From Aeriscardovia aeriphila (GTDB lineage: Bacteria; Actinomycetota; Actinomycetes; Actinomycetales; Bifidobacteriaceae), in NCBI RefSeq assembly GCF_002259595.1, contig NZ_MWWU01000002.1, forward strand, positions 930,001-994,000: a stretch of DNA of 64,000 bases, written 5' to 3'. Position 1 is the stretch's first letter, and each line of letters starts with the position of its first letter. The position numbers were made by a program, and so were the translations under genes. The notes below the pieces were generated by a model. That model made no database searches, was not told the DNA's origin, and saw only the letters and a program-made list of their open reading frames with translations. Shown here in pieces: positions 43,165-52,783 of this stretch.

Positions 43165-44565
43165 ATGGAAAAGCTTTTTAAGCTCAAAGAGTCTGGTACC
43201 AACGTCTCTACAGAGATCGTTGCTGGCCTCACTACATTCTTTGCAATGAGCTACATCATTGCAGTCAATCCTGGCACTTTGAGCGCTTCTGGAATGCCTT
43301 GGGGCGCAGTCTTTATTGCCACCATTATTTCGGCCGTGGTCGGCACACTGATCATGGCCCTCGTTGCAAATGTTCCTTACGCACAGGCACCAGGCATGGG
43401 CCTCAACGCCTTCTTCACCTTCACTGTCGTGAAGGGCTTGGGCTTCTCTTGGCAGCAGACCCTCTCGATGGTCTTCATCTGCGGTTTGATCAACATTTTG
43501 ATCACTGTCACCAAGGTTCGTAAGTGGCTCATCAAGTCCATTCCTCCTATGATGCAGGCTGCAATCGGCGGCGGCATTGGCTTGTTCATCGCTTACGTCG
43601 GCATCCTCGACATCGGTTTGGTCAAGTTCACCAAGTCCGACAACGGTGCTGGTGCAGTCCCCGGCCTCGCAATCTTCAACAACAAGGCTCTGCTTCTCTT
43701 CCTGATTGGCCTTGCTCTCGTGATGATCCTTCAGGTGTTCCCATTCAAGGGTGCTCTTCAGATTTTGAACCGTGGCGCCTTCCTCTGGGCTATCATCATC
43801 ACTTCTCTGATCGGTATTCCTCTGGGCGTGACCACCATGGCCAAGTCCATTTCTATCGTTGACGCTTTCCAGCAGCTTCCTCAAACCTTCCTCGTGATCT
43901 TCACTGACAAGGGCCTTCCATCCCTGTTCACTAATCCTTCCAAGCTGCCGCTGATCTTGGTGACTATTCTCGCCTTCTCGCTTTCCGACATCTTCGACAC
44001 CATCGGTACCTTCGTTGGTACTGGTCGCCGTGCCGGCATCTTCTCTCAGGAAGATGAATATGCTTTGGAGAATGGCTCCGGCTTCTCCTCCAAGATGGAT
44101 AAGGCTCTCTTCGCCGATTCCACCGCAACCTCGATTGGTGCTCTCTTCGGTACCTCTAACACCACTACTTATGTGGAGTCTGCAGCTGGTATTGCTGCTG
44201 GTGGTCGTACTGGCCTCACCTCGTTGGTTGTTGCTATTTGCTTCGCCCTGTCCACTTTGTTCGCACCTCTGGTTTCCGCAATTCCAACTGCAGCAACCGC
44301 TTCCGTGTTGATCATCGTGGGCTGCATGATGATGAGCGACTTCGCTGATATCGATTGGAAGGACCTCACTCAGGCCATTCCTGCCTTCTTCGCAGCCGCC
44401 TTCATGGCATTCTCCTACTCCATCTCCTACGGCATTGCAGCAGGCTTCATCTCCTACTGCATCGTCAAGGTTGCTAAGAAGGAAGCTAAGGACGTTCACG
44501 TCATCGTGTGGATCGTCTCGGCTCTCTTCATTCTCGACTTCGTCCTTCAGGCTGTTGTTGCCTGA
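43165..44565 (+). CDS. NCS2-family purine permease (AzgA/PbuG-like)
   Basis: A 466-residue transporter with about 12-14 hydrophobic helices. Diagnostic stretches are EIVAGLTTFFAMSYIIAVNP, QAPGMGLNAFFTFTVV, PPMMQAAIGGGIGLFIAYVG, FSLSDIFDTIGTFVGTGRRAG and SNTTTYVESAAGIAAGGRTGL, which place it in the AzgA-like branch importing hypoxanthine, guanine or adenine. GAAGGG precedes the ATG. It is single, with a strong terminator behind it. Confidence 0.93.
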   Translation: MEKLFKLKESGTNVSTEIVAGLTTFFAMSYIIAVNPGTLSASGMPWGAVFIATIISAVVGTLIMALVANVPYAQAPGMGLNAFFTFTVVKGLGFSWQQTLSMVFICGLINILITVTKVRKWLIKSIPPMMQAAIGGGIGLFIAYVGILDIGLVKFTKSDNGAGAVPGLAIFNNKALLLFLIGLALVMILQVFPFKGALQILNRGAFLWAIIITSLIGIPLGVTTMAKSISIVDAFQQLPQTFLVIFTDKGLPSLFTNPSKLPLILVTILAFSLSDIFDTIGTFVGTGRRAGIFSQEDEYALENGSGFSSKMDKALFADSTATSIGALFGTSNTTTYVESAAGIAAGGRTGLTSLVVAICFALSTLFAPLVSAIPTAATASVLIIVGCMMMSDFADIDWKDLTQAIPAFFAAAFMAFSYSISYGIAAGFISYCIVKVAKKEAKDVHVIVWIVSALFILDFVLQAVVA

Positions 44566-44675
44566 TCAGCGAAAGCTACGAAGTCCGCATCAGCTGGGTT
44601 TAACCCGATCGATGCGCTGATGAGGCAATAACTGAACACTGATTTTCTCCAATCAGTTCTCCTGTTACTTACTCG

Positions 44676-44709
44676 GCTGGTAGTCACTTCGGTGGCTACC
44701 AGCTTTTTT
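44676..44709 (+). terminator. Rho-independent terminator of the purine permease gene
   Basis: GCTGGTAGTCAC-TTCG-GTGGCTACCAGC followed by TTTTTT. Confidence 0.97.
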
Positions 44710-44750
44710 ATGCGCTTTTTATGCACTTTTCTGCACTTTTTTATGCGCAG
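44704..44750. repeat. 11-12 bp T-rich tandem repeat behind the terminator
   Basis: TTTTTTATGCGC, TTTTTATGCAC, TTTTCTGCAC and TTTTTTATGCGC follow each other, starting in the T run of the terminator. Confidence 0.85.
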
Positions 44751-45101
44751 CAAGTCCGCTCACGACACGCCGTAGCTGAAGATTATCAGTTCGCATCATC
44801 ACCCACCGAAGTATAAAAATTTATGCACGATGTTCATCGTACTTTTCCGACCGCGAGGCAAAAATCGGCAGTGATAATCTGGAGGGCACACTACTGCCAG
44901 CCTATTCTGCAACGTTACAGATTTCCCGACCAAAATCCGACTTTTCACCCTCAGAAACGCCTCAAATAACGGGCAAAATATGCTCTGAGCAAGCCCTGAA
45001 AATGAGCCTTCTCGATCACCTTCCCCAGCTCATTGGAAAAGCGCATCAAAACTGATAAAACAGAATCGGTGACGCAATAAGTCGATCACGTAAGGACTAC
45101 G
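44751..45101. other. Promoter region of the pst operon
   Basis: No gene. Two GATTATCA motifs face each other at 44781-44788 and 44872-44879. No clear Pho box was recognised. Confidence 0.5.
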
Positions 45102-46343
45102 ATGAAACACTCTTCTGAACCTCACCCTCACCGGTGGAAGGTTTACGCGGGGCACGCCGCCCTCGTGGTGCTCAGCATGGCAATGCTGGCAGGTTGCGGC
45201 GATAACGCCCTCAACCCTCTGATCGAAAAAGCACCCGAGGCCGCAGTTTCCGGCCTCCACGGCGAATACCCTATCGCAGGCGCCTCCTCCCAACTTCCTG
45301 CCGCAGCCACCTGGATTGCCGGCATCGAGACGAGCGCCCCTGATCTCCATATTTCTTACGACCCCTCCGGTTCCGGCGCAGGAGTTTCCACCTTCCTTCA
45401 AAAAGGCGTGAGCTTGGCCGCCTCCGACGTTCCCCTTTCCGATGAGCAGCGCACTCGTAGCCAGCAGGCTTGCGCTCTCGGCGAGGCTTTTGAAGTGCCG
45501 ACTTACCTCTCGGCCATCGCTTTTGCTTACAATTTGAAGTCGGCTGGTCTCAACAACACAAGCAACCCGGTGAAGTTGACGCCGGTCACTATTACCCGCA
45601 TTTTCAATGGCACTCTCAAATTTTGGGATGACGCTGAAATTAAGGCAGAAAACCCTGAGATTGCCACTAAGCTTCCTCACCTGTCGATCACCCCAGTCTG
45701 GCGTTCGGATAAATCGGGCACAACCGAGACCGTAGAAAAGTTCTTCCACGCTACGGCAAGCTCCGAGTGGCCAGGAACTCCGCAGGAAACCTGGCCTTTC
45801 GACGCCGGCCAGTCCGCTAAAGGCAACGCAGGTATTTCCTCCACTTTGCAGCAAGCTGAAGGAACGATCGGCTACATCGACTTCTCCCAGGTCAACGAGC
45901 TCGGAGCAGCGAGCATCATCACTCAGCAAGCTTCCGCTGAGAAGGGCGAGAAGGAAATTGTTGTTGCTCCAGGAACTGCTGCAGCAACCAAGACGATCGC
46001 CCATTCTCGCCTCACTACCGCAGGCGAAGCAGGATCTGTGCTCGTCGACACTGACTTCGCCATTCGCCGTGAAGGCGCTTACCCGCTGGTGTTGGTCAGC
46101 TACCAGATTGCCTGCCAAACCTACGAAAAGGATGACACCGCCCATTTCGCCTTAGCATGGCTGGATTGGGTGACGAGCCCCGCCGGGCAGAAATCTGCCT
46201 CGCAGATCACCGGCTCTGCCCCACTGCCCACTAATGTTCGCAAGAAGGTAACCAAGAGCATCCAGGCCATCAGCTCGCTCAAGCAGGCCAGCGCTCCCCA
46301 CACCGCAGCTTCCACTCGCACCACTGATTTGAGGAGGCTCTGA
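45102..46343 (+). CDS. pstS: Phosphate ABC transporter substrate-binding lipoprotein
   Basis: PstS captures phosphate outside the membrane. The 413-residue protein has a lipobox LAGC with Cys32, then GASSQLPAAATWI, DPSGSGAGVSTFLQKGVSLAASDVPLS, VWRSDKSGTTETVEKFF and QAEGTIGYIDFSQV, all phosphate-site elements. AAGGA precedes the ATG. Its TGA stop overlaps the start codon of the permease gene (TGATG), giving translational coupling. Confidence 0.96.
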   Translation: MKHSSEPHPHRWKVYAGHAALVVLSMAMLAGCGDNALNPLIEKAPEAAVSGLHGEYPIAGASSQLPAAATWIAGIETSAPDLHISYDPSGSGAGVSTFLQKGVSLAASDVPLSDEQRTRSQQACALGEAFEVPTYLSAIAFAYNLKSAGLNNTSNPVKLTPVTITRIFNGTLKFWDDAEIKAENPEIATKLPHLSITPVWRSDKSGTTETVEKFFHATASSEWPGTPQETWPFDAGQSAKGNAGISSTLQQAEGTIGYIDFSQVNELGAASIITQQASAEKGEKEIVVAPGTAAATKTIAHSRLTTAGEAGSVLVDTDFAIRREGAYPLVLVSYQIACQTYEKDDTAHFALAWLDWVTSPAGQKSASQITGSAPLPTNVRKKVTKSIQAISSLKQASAPHTAASTRTTDLRRL

Positions 46344-48529
46344 TGGCACACACCCAGCGTAAGCTCTTCAACAGAATTCAGCATTTCGAACGCGGCGGCG
46401 ACCGCGCCTTCCGCCAGGTCACCACCGTAGCGGGCAGCATTGTTCTCGCCGTTCTCGCTGCCATTGCAGCCTTCCTGCTCATCAAGGCTCTGCCTGCCCT
46501 CAACGCAGGTTCTGCAGTAGAGCAGAAAACCATTCAAGGTTTGACCGGTGGCGTCGAATCAAACTTCTGGGCTTACCTCGGCCCTCTGGTTTTCGGCACG
46601 CTGCTCGCCGCAGGCTTGGCGCTCCTGCTCAGCTTCTTCATTTCCATTGGCGTCGCGCTTTTCATCACCCAGTACGCGCCGAAGCCTCTGGCCCGTACGC
46701 TCTCCTGGCTCATCGACTTGTTGGCAGCCATCCCTTCGGTGGTGTATGGCTTGTGGGGCGCTCTGGTTCTCGTCCCCTCGATGCAGCCATTCTGGGCGTG
46801 GGTGAATAAGTATTTAGGTTGGATCCCGCTTTTCGCCTCCCCACAGTCGAACCCGCCTCGCACTATCGCCACCGTGAGCATCATTCTGGCAATCATGATC
46901 CTGCCGATTATCACGTCGATGGCTCGCGACATTTTGGCACAGGTTCCTCGCTCGCAGATTGAAGGCGCTCTTGCCCTCGGTGCTACTCGCTGGGAAATGA
47001 TGCGTATCGCCGTCGTGCCTTTCGCCCGTAACGGCATGGTTTCTGCTGGCCTTTTGGGCTTGGGTCGCGCTTTGGGTGAGACGATGGCCGTTTTGATGAT
47101 CCTCTCTCCTGGCGCCTCCTACACCTGGCACCTGCTCGTGGCGAGTAAGCATCAGACTATCGCTGCCAATATTGCTAACCAGTTCCCTGAGGCTGACGCT
47201 CAAGGCGTTTCCACTTTGATTGCCACTGGTCTGGTCCTATTTGTGATTACCTTCTTCATCAACTGGGCTGCTCGCCGTTTGACTACCCCGAGTGGTTCTC
47301 AGCCGACGGCAACCATTTGGCAGAAGTTCTGGCGTGCTACCGCACAAGCTTTCTCTGCCTTGTTGCAAAGGTATCGCAAGGCTTCTCGCTCCTGGCGTCT
47401 GGCTCGCGCACTGGGCAAGGCTCCTCAGGCTGAGCTGACAGACACCGGCTCAGTGGCAGCTCGCAAGGAAACGGGTGAGATGAGCCAGCAGAAGCGTCAC
47501 GAAGACCCTCGTATTCTCGCTGCTTTGGCTGCTTCTCAGGCTCATGCAGTGCAGAACTCGCGCTCGCACGGCCCGAACACTCCTTCTCACCACGCTTTGC
47601 CAAACTTGATGGATCGCTCGAATGTGGCTCGTCAAGCGCGCAACAACCTGATGACTGTGCTCATTTACGTGTGCGCTGCCATCGCGGTTCTTCCTTTGGC
47701 CGTGGTCCTCTTCACTGTGTTGAGTAACGGCATCACGAGGCTCAACTGGGACTTCCTGACGCACACCATGCGCGGCGTTGTCGGTGGCCTGGCCCCTTAC
47801 GGTGGTGCATCCCATGCCATCATTGGCACGCTGGAAATCACCCTGGGTGCGATGCTCATCAGCCTTCCTATCGGCATTATGGCTGCTATCTACCTGGTGG
47901 AGTATTCGAAGGGTTCCTTCCTTTCGCGCACTCTCTCGACGATGGTGGGCGTGATGGCTGGTATTCCTTCCATTGTGGCCGGCCTGTTCTCCTTCTCGCT
48001 CTTCTCCATTATTGGCGGGCCGGGAACGGTGAATGGTTTCGTCGGCTCGTGCGCCCTCTCCGTATTGATGATCCCGACGGTGATCACCTCGACGGCGGCT
48101 ATGTTGCGCGTCGTTCCGCATGACCTTCGCGAGGCAAGCTATGCATTGGGTGTGACGAAGACGAGGACGATTCTCCACGTGGTGTTGCCTACTGCGCTTC
48201 CTGGCATTGTTTCTGGCGCTACTTTGGCTGTTGCTCGCGTCATTGGCGAAACGGCTCCTCTGCTCATCACTTCCGGTGCCATTGATTCGACAAATTGGAA
48301 TCTGTTCAATGGTCGTATGACGAGCTTGCCTGTGTACGTGTACAACGAGTTCCAGCAAGGTACCGCTCTGTGCCCTGCGGCGGCGAGTTCACAAGTTCCG
48401 GCTTGCATTCCTGGCATTCGTATGGAACGAGCCTGGGCTGCTGCCTTGGTGTTGATTGTCATCGTTTTGCTGCTCAACATCATTGCTCGCGCCATCGCCC
48501 GTTCGGTGCAATACGCTCACAACTCTTAA
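46343..48529 (+). CDS. Phosphate ABC transporter permease, PstC-PstA fusion
   Basis: A single open frame of 728 residues holds both permeases normally made as separate proteins. Residues about 20-315 are PstC (EAA loop region EGALALGATRWEMMRIAVVPFARNG, LGLGRALGETMAV); about 430-725 are PstA (EASYALGVTKTRTILHVVLPTALPGIVSG, RVIGETAPLLI). They are joined by a linker of about 110 residues rich in Ala, Arg and Gln. An in-frame ATG at 47480 behind AAGGAAACGGGTGAG could start a separate PstA (inference). It is coupled to pstS and followed by pstB. Confidence 0.93.
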   Translation: MAHTQRKLFNRIQHFERGGDRAFRQVTTVAGSIVLAVLAAIAAFLLIKALPALNAGSAVEQKTIQGLTGGVESNFWAYLGPLVFGTLLAAGLALLLSFFISIGVALFITQYAPKPLARTLSWLIDLLAAIPSVVYGLWGALVLVPSMQPFWAWVNKYLGWIPLFASPQSNPPRTIATVSIILAIMILPIITSMARDILAQVPRSQIEGALALGATRWEMMRIAVVPFARNGMVSAGLLGLGRALGETMAVLMILSPGASYTWHLLVASKHQTIAANIANQFPEADAQGVSTLIATGLVLFVITFFINWAARRLTTPSGSQPTATIWQKFWRATAQAFSALLQRYRKASRSWRLARALGKAPQAELTDTGSVAARKETGEMSQQKRHEDPRILAALAASQAHAVQNSRSHGPNTPSHHALPNLMDRSNVARQARNNLMTVLIYVCAAIAVLPLAVVLFTVLSNGITRLNWDFLTHTMRGVVGGLAPYGGASHAIIGTLEITLGAMLISLPIGIMAAIYLVEYSKGSFLSRTLSTMVGVMAGIPSIVAGLFSFSLFSIIGGPGTVNGFVGSCALSVLMIPTVITSTAAMLRVVPHDLREASYALGVTKTRTILHVVLPTALPGIVSGATLAVARVIGETAPLLITSGAIDSTNWNLFNGRMTSLPVYVYNEFQQGTALCPAAASSQVPACIPGIRMERAWAAALVLIVIVLLLNIIARAIARSVQYAHNS

Positions 48530-48571
48530 AGATTGTCATTGCCCCTATCCTCATTTCGAGAAAGAAAGCTT

Positions 48572-49402
48572 ATGTTTGGTTTGAAACGTGCTGCTACCTC
48601 TACTCTTCCCCAAGCTCCTGCCCAAGGTTCTGGCTTGGAGATCAAAGGGTTGAACTGCTATTACGGTAACTTCCATGCGGTTGACGATGTGAATATGGTG
48701 ATTAAACCGCGCACGGTGACTGCTTTTATTGGCCCTTCGGGTTGCGGTAAATCAACCGTTTTGCGCACTATTAACCGCATGCACGAAACCGTTCCAGGGG
48801 CGCGCAGTACGGGTGAGATTGTGATGGACGGTGTTAATCTTTTTGGCCCTTCTGTCGACCCTGTGGATGTGCGTCGCCATATTGGTATGGTTTTCCAGAG
48901 GCCTAACCCCTTCCCTACGATGTCGATTCGCGAGAATGTGCTGTCTGGTTTGACGCTCAATAAGAAGAAGGTGAGCAAACAGGAGGCGGATGACATTGTC
49001 GAGTGGGCTTTGAAGGGCGCAAACCTGTGGGATGGCGTGTCTAACAAGCTTGACAAGCCGGGTACGGACCTCTCTGGTGGCCAGCAGCAGCGTCTGTGCA
49101 TTGCTCGAGCCATTGCTGTTCACCCTCAAATTTTGTTGATGGATGAGCCCTGCTCTGCTCTCGACCCTATCTCTACTCTGGCCATTGAAAAGCTGATCGA
49201 AGAGTTGAAGCACGATTACACCATCGTGATTGTCACGCATAATATGCAGCAGGCTCAGCGTGTGAGTGATTACACTGCTTTCTTTAACACTGAGGGCGTG
49301 GGCAAGCCTGGCCACTTGGTGGAAATGGCTCCGACGGCTGAACTGTTTGGCAACCCTCAGCGTCCGGAAACGCAGAAGTACATTTCTGGCCAGTTTGGCT
49401 GA
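48572..49402 (+). CDS. pstB: Phosphate ABC transporter ATP-binding protein
   Basis: PstB powers phosphate import. The 276-residue ATPase has Walker [10 protein letters not shown], the Q-loop VFQRPNPFP, signature LSGGQQQR, Walker B ILLMDEP and switch His in VTHNMQQA. The ATG at 48572 gives the usual length; a TTG at 48533 is possible but has no site. The gene lies 42 bases behind the permease. No phoU follows. Confidence 0.97.
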   Translation: MFGLKRAATSTLPQAPAQGSGLEIKGLNCYYGNFHAVDDVNMVIKPRTVTAFIGPSGCGKSTVLRTINRMHETVPGARSTGEIVMDGVNLFGPSVDPVDVRRHIGMVFQRPNPFPTMSIRENVLSGLTLNKKKVSKQEADDIVEWALKGANLWDGVSNKLDKPGTDLSGGQQQRLCIARAIAVHPQILLMDEPCSALDPISTLAIEKLIEELKHDYTIVIVTHNMQQAQRVSDYTAFFNTEGVGKPGHLVEMAPTAELFGNPQRPETQKYISGQFG

Positions 49403-49592
49403 TCTTACGACGACACGGCCAACTTATGAGTAATGTCAGCTGAACGCGGCAATTCGTGAAGGCCTGCTAGTAGGCTGACACTATCCTGACTTTCACCGAC
49501 GAGGCTCAGAGGTTCGCCCTCGTCCACCCCGCCATAAAGCCATCAGTAAGGCGAAAATCGGCTACACAGCGAGAAGAGGCAAGGCATTTTTC

Positions 49593-51347
49593 ATGAGCGA
49601 AGAGCAGACGAATCCTGTCGACGAGAGCGAGCAAGAGGCTAACCACACTACCCACAACGCCGAACCGATCATCCGTTCTGAACGACACGAGCAAGCCCAC
49701 AGCGCGGGTTTCCATGATCACAACGATCACAGCATTCACGCTCCTCACACTGCAAAAGCTAGCACCGATTGGGCTCATCGCCTCTACCATGCTCGCCAGC
49801 ATGCTCTCGCTCAAATTTCTCGGGTGGCTCACTCTCCTGCCTGGTCACGCGCTTCACAGATCACACTGACCAGAGAACGTGCCTACCATGATGGGCATTT
49901 GACTCATCCCGCGTTTGTTTCCATTGCTATTCTCACTTTCGCGGCTTTCCTTTCGAATTTCACTCAGCTGCAGCTCACCTCTGCCCTGCCCAGCATCGAT
50001 AAAGAATTTGGTATCCCGCTGGTCACTGGCCAGTGGATGACGTCGATCTTCCAGCTGGTGATGGGCGTCATGGTTCCTTTGACGGCATTCTTCACCCAAC
50101 GCTTCTCTACTCGCCAGATTGTCATTAGTTCTATGGCGCTTTTCACCATTGGCTCGGTGATTTGCTGGCTTTCTCCTCTTTTCCCGTTAGAAATTGTGGG
50201 TCGTGTGCTGCAAGCTATGGGTGGCGGCGTCATGTGGCCTGTGCTGCAAATCGTGGTTTTCTCCACTATTCCTATTACTCACCGCGGCCAAGCTATGGGA
50301 ACTGTGGGCATCGCAATGGCTGTCGCCCCGGCAATTGGCCCGACGATCGGCGGTTGGCAAACGGACGTGAACGGCTGGCGGTCCATCTTCCTCACGCTCG
50401 CTATTATTGGCGTAACCACAATGGTACTGTGCGTCTTCCTTTTGCGCAACTTTATGGAGAAGAATGCCAGCATTCACGCTGATTTCTTCTCTGCTGGATT
50501 GTCAACATTGGGTATGGGTGGCCTGCTCTATGGTTTCACGAATATCGAGGCTTACCCTCTCACTTCACCGGTGTGCTGGGCTCCTATGCTGCTCGGCTTG
50601 GTGACGAGCATTTGGTTTGTGGTTCGCCAGCTTCGCCAGGCTGTTCCGCTGCTCAACTTGCGCGTGCTGAAAAACCGTGCTTTTACTACGGGAACGGTGA
50701 TCGCCTCGCTCTCCTACTTCGCGTTTAGCTCGATTATTCTCATGCTTTCTCAGTACATTCAGAATGATCGTGGTTATTCGGCGACGATGGCTGGTTTGAT
50801 TATTCTTCCTGGTGCTTTCGGAACGATTATTTCGCAGTTCTTCTCTGGCCGTTTCCTCGACCGGCTGGGCGCTCGTCCTGTGGCTATTTTTGGTACGGGA
50901 ATGCTCCTGATTGGCACTATTATGATGAGCTTTATTTCGGATAACACGAATGTGTGGTGGATTTCCATCTCGCAGTTTGTCCGTCAGATTGGTATGGGCG
51001 CCACTTTGATGCCTATCACCACCTGGGCTCTCAATTCCCTCTCTCGAGAGGATATGTCAGATGGCTCTGCCACGACGAATACAATTCGCCAGATTGCTGG
51101 TGCTATTGGCTCTCCAGTGTTGATCGTCACTTTGACGTCACTGACTGTGTGGCGGCATTCTCAAGGCTTTGGTCAGGCGAGTGCGAATATTTGGGCGACG
51201 CGTATGACGCTGATTATTTCAGCAACCATTTGCTCAGTGATGTTCTTGCTGGCTGTTTTCGGTGTGAAAGGTGCGGGTGCTGGGCATATTCATACGATTA
51301 CGCTCGACCAGTTGCGTCGCCAGCGCAAGCAGCAAGAGGCCGCGTAA
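49593..51347 (+). CDS. DHA2-family multidrug efflux transporter (EmrB/QacA type)
   Basis: A 584-residue, about 14-helix MFS protein. The first helix contains the DHA2-type LTSALPSIDKEFG; VTGQWMTSIFQLVMGVMVPLTAFFTQRF is the motif A region, and GWRSIFLTLAIIG and APAIGPTIGGW are motif C-like. The first 105 residues are an unusual His- and Asn-rich cytosolic tail (FHDHNDHSIHAPH). It follows the pst operon by 190 bases. Substrate unknown. Confidence 0.92.
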   Translation: MSEEQTNPVDESEQEANHTTHNAEPIIRSERHEQAHSAGFHDHNDHSIHAPHTAKASTDWAHRLYHARQHALAQISRVAHSPAWSRASQITLTRERAYHDGHLTHPAFVSIAILTFAAFLSNFTQLQLTSALPSIDKEFGIPLVTGQWMTSIFQLVMGVMVPLTAFFTQRFSTRQIVISSMALFTIGSVICWLSPLFPLEIVGRVLQAMGGGVMWPVLQIVVFSTIPITHRGQAMGTVGIAMAVAPAIGPTIGGWQTDVNGWRSIFLTLAIIGVTTMVLCVFLLRNFMEKNASIHADFFSAGLSTLGMGGLLYGFTNIEAYPLTSPVCWAPMLLGLVTSIWFVVRQLRQAVPLLNLRVLKNRAFTTGTVIASLSYFAFSSIILMLSQYIQNDRGYSATMAGLIILPGAFGTIISQFFSGRFLDRLGARPVAIFGTGMLLIGTIMMSFISDNTNVWWISISQFVRQIGMGATLMPITTWALNSLSREDMSDGSATTNTIRQIAGAIGSPVLIVTLTSLTVWRHSQGFGQASANIWATRMTLIISATICSVMFLLAVFGVKGAGAGHIHTITLDQLRRQRKQQEAA

Positions 51348-51490
51348 GCTCGCTCCTCACTGAAGTTGGCTTGCGCTCTCTTGGCGTAAGCTCTCTCTTT
51401 CACTTGCTTGCACAGCTAGTAAATGCGATTGCCTCTGAGCCTTTGTCCCTTATAACTTGCGGCATAAGCTCCGCTTTCCTGTGCAATAAA

Positions 51491-51530
51491 TAAAGCGCCC
51501 CTCCCGAGTCGCATCAGGAGGAGCACTTTA
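51491..51530. terminator. Bidirectional terminator between the transporter and the coiled-coil protein genes
   Basis: TAAAGCGCCCCTCC (51491-51504) pairs with GGAGGAGCACTTTA (51517-51530), with two mismatches; TTGTTTT follows on the plus strand and TTTATTTATT on the minus strand. Confidence 0.88.
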
Positions 51531-51553
51531 TTGTTTTACACTGGCGAGGCGCG

Positions 51554-52732
51554 TTAGCGCGGCTGCTGAACAGGGGTCGTGTTGTTGTTATTTCCCACTC
51601 TGCTGTTGCCGCGGCTCGCCGCCTGGTTGGCAGCATTGTTGTTGGCTGAATTGTTGCTCGAACTACTCGAATTGCTGGAGTTATTCGAGTTATCCCCACC
51701 TTCAGCATCGTCGTCATTGCCCTGTTGAGCTTGTTCTTCAGCCTCTTGGCGCGCTTTCTCTTCGGCTTCCTTGCGCGCCTTTTCCTCTGCAGCTTTCAGG
51801 TCGGCGGCGAGTTTCTCTGCCTGAGAATCTGTCACCGCTTTTTCAGCAGTTTTCAGCGCTTGAATCTGAGTGGTGAACTGTTGGGCGGTCACCGAGGAGT
51901 TGGAGTTGTTCAACATCTGTTGAGCTTGAGAAATGGCCGAGTTGAGCGAGTAGCGTACCGAATCGTTGGCAACTGTTCCCTCGGAAGAGGTGTAGAGTTT
52001 CTGCGCGGTGGCAATCTCCTCGGTTAAGGTTTGCTTTGCCCTCTCAATTTCCTTGGAATCTTGCGACTTCTTGATGCCAGCAATGTCTGCCTTGAGATTA
52101 TCAGTAGCGTTATTCAAGCTCTCTGCTTGCCCTTTCATCGCTGTGGCAGTGCTGTGCAGCTCTTGCGTGGTAGCGGTTGTGGAGCAGGTTTTTGCTTGAG
52201 GAATGGAAACTGACACATCATGATGCAGGTTGGTAATCAGAGCACCATCTGTCACGTCTGTTGTGGCGAGATTCATGTACTGCTGAGCGTTCTGCTGTTC
52301 CTTCTTGTAGGAGGTTACAGCTGTTTCCAAGTTACGTACGCTGCTTTCGCAGGTCTGAACGGCTTGTTGATGCTGTTTGTTTGACCAGTATGCGTACACA
52401 CCGTAACCGACACCAGCGATGACGAGAAGCCCGGCCGCGATGGAGGATGCGATGATCGCAATGGACTTCTTATGGTGAGGATCAGGTGTTTTCACTACGG
52501 CTGGGTTGTGCTGAGCGTCCTGCTCGTTTGACGCCCCCTCGTCGTCCGCAGGAATGCTCTCTTCATCGTCGGAGAGAGAATCCAAAGTCATGGTGTCGCC
52601 GATAGGGTTCATTTGACCGGTCTGCTCAGCAGAATCATCAAACTGAGAGTATGCTGGCACGCGAATAGGCGCCATGCGCATGGTGTCTTCACCGGTGTCG
52701 TAATCGTCGTCTTCGTCAAAGACGCTGGCCAT
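51554..52732 (-). CDS. Single-pass membrane protein with extracellular coiled coil, unknown function
   Basis: A 392-residue protein. Residues 1-85 are acidic and cytosolic; one membrane helix follows (about 88-116, KKSIAIIASSIAAGLLVIAG then GYGVYAYW); then about 200 residues of Gln/Ala/Lys-rich coiled coil with two Cys; then KAAEEKARKEAEEKARQEA; then an Asn/Ser-rich tail ending VQQPR. GGAGAAACT precedes the ATG at 52732. A decayed partial copy lies inverted at 56106-56357. This gene has the last GATTATCA copy of the window (52096-52103). It may be a surface or cell-envelope stalk protein. Confidence 0.7.
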   Translation of the reverse strand: MASVFDEDDDYDTGEDTMRMAPIRVPAYSQFDDSAEQTGQMNPIGDTMTLDSLSDDEESIPADDEGASNEQDAQHNPAVVKTPDPHHKKSIAIIASSIAAGLLVIAGVGYGVYAYWSNKQHQQAVQTCESSVRNLETAVTSYKKEQQNAQQYMNLATTDVTDGALITNLHHDVSVSIPQAKTCSTTATTQELHSTATAMKGQAESLNNATDNLKADIAGIKKSQDSKEIERAKQTLTEEIATAQKLYTSSEGTVANDSVRYSLNSAISQAQQMLNNSNSSVTAQQFTTQIQALKTAEKAVTDSQAEKLAADLKAAEEKARKEAEEKARQEAEEQAQQGNDDDAEGGDNSNNSSNSSSSSNNSANNNAANQAASRGNSRVGNNNNTTPVQQPR

Positions 52733-52783
52733 AGTTTCTCCGTTCGTTTGCAAACTATAGCCTATTCTACCGGCAGCAGTGCC

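Larger units (their letters stand above)
1046..52103. repeat. Dispersed GATTATCA motif family (34 copies by hand scan)
   Basis: Plus-strand copies start at 1046, 1315, 3525, 8628, 9955, 10434, 12330, 12946, 14315, 15639, 16843, 18141, 22591, 29100, 29327, 33457, 35247, 35552, 36376, 37135, 42686, 44781, 46916 and 52096. Complement copies (TGATAATC) start at 8652, 12342, 14341, 19494, 25849, 27721, 32205, 40074, 42895 and 44872. The preferred context is T-Y/C-N-A before and G or C after, so the full motif is about AGATTATCAG. About 15 copies are intergenic although most of the region is coding. By base composition roughly one copy would be expected. None is found to the right of 52103. Confidence 0.9.
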
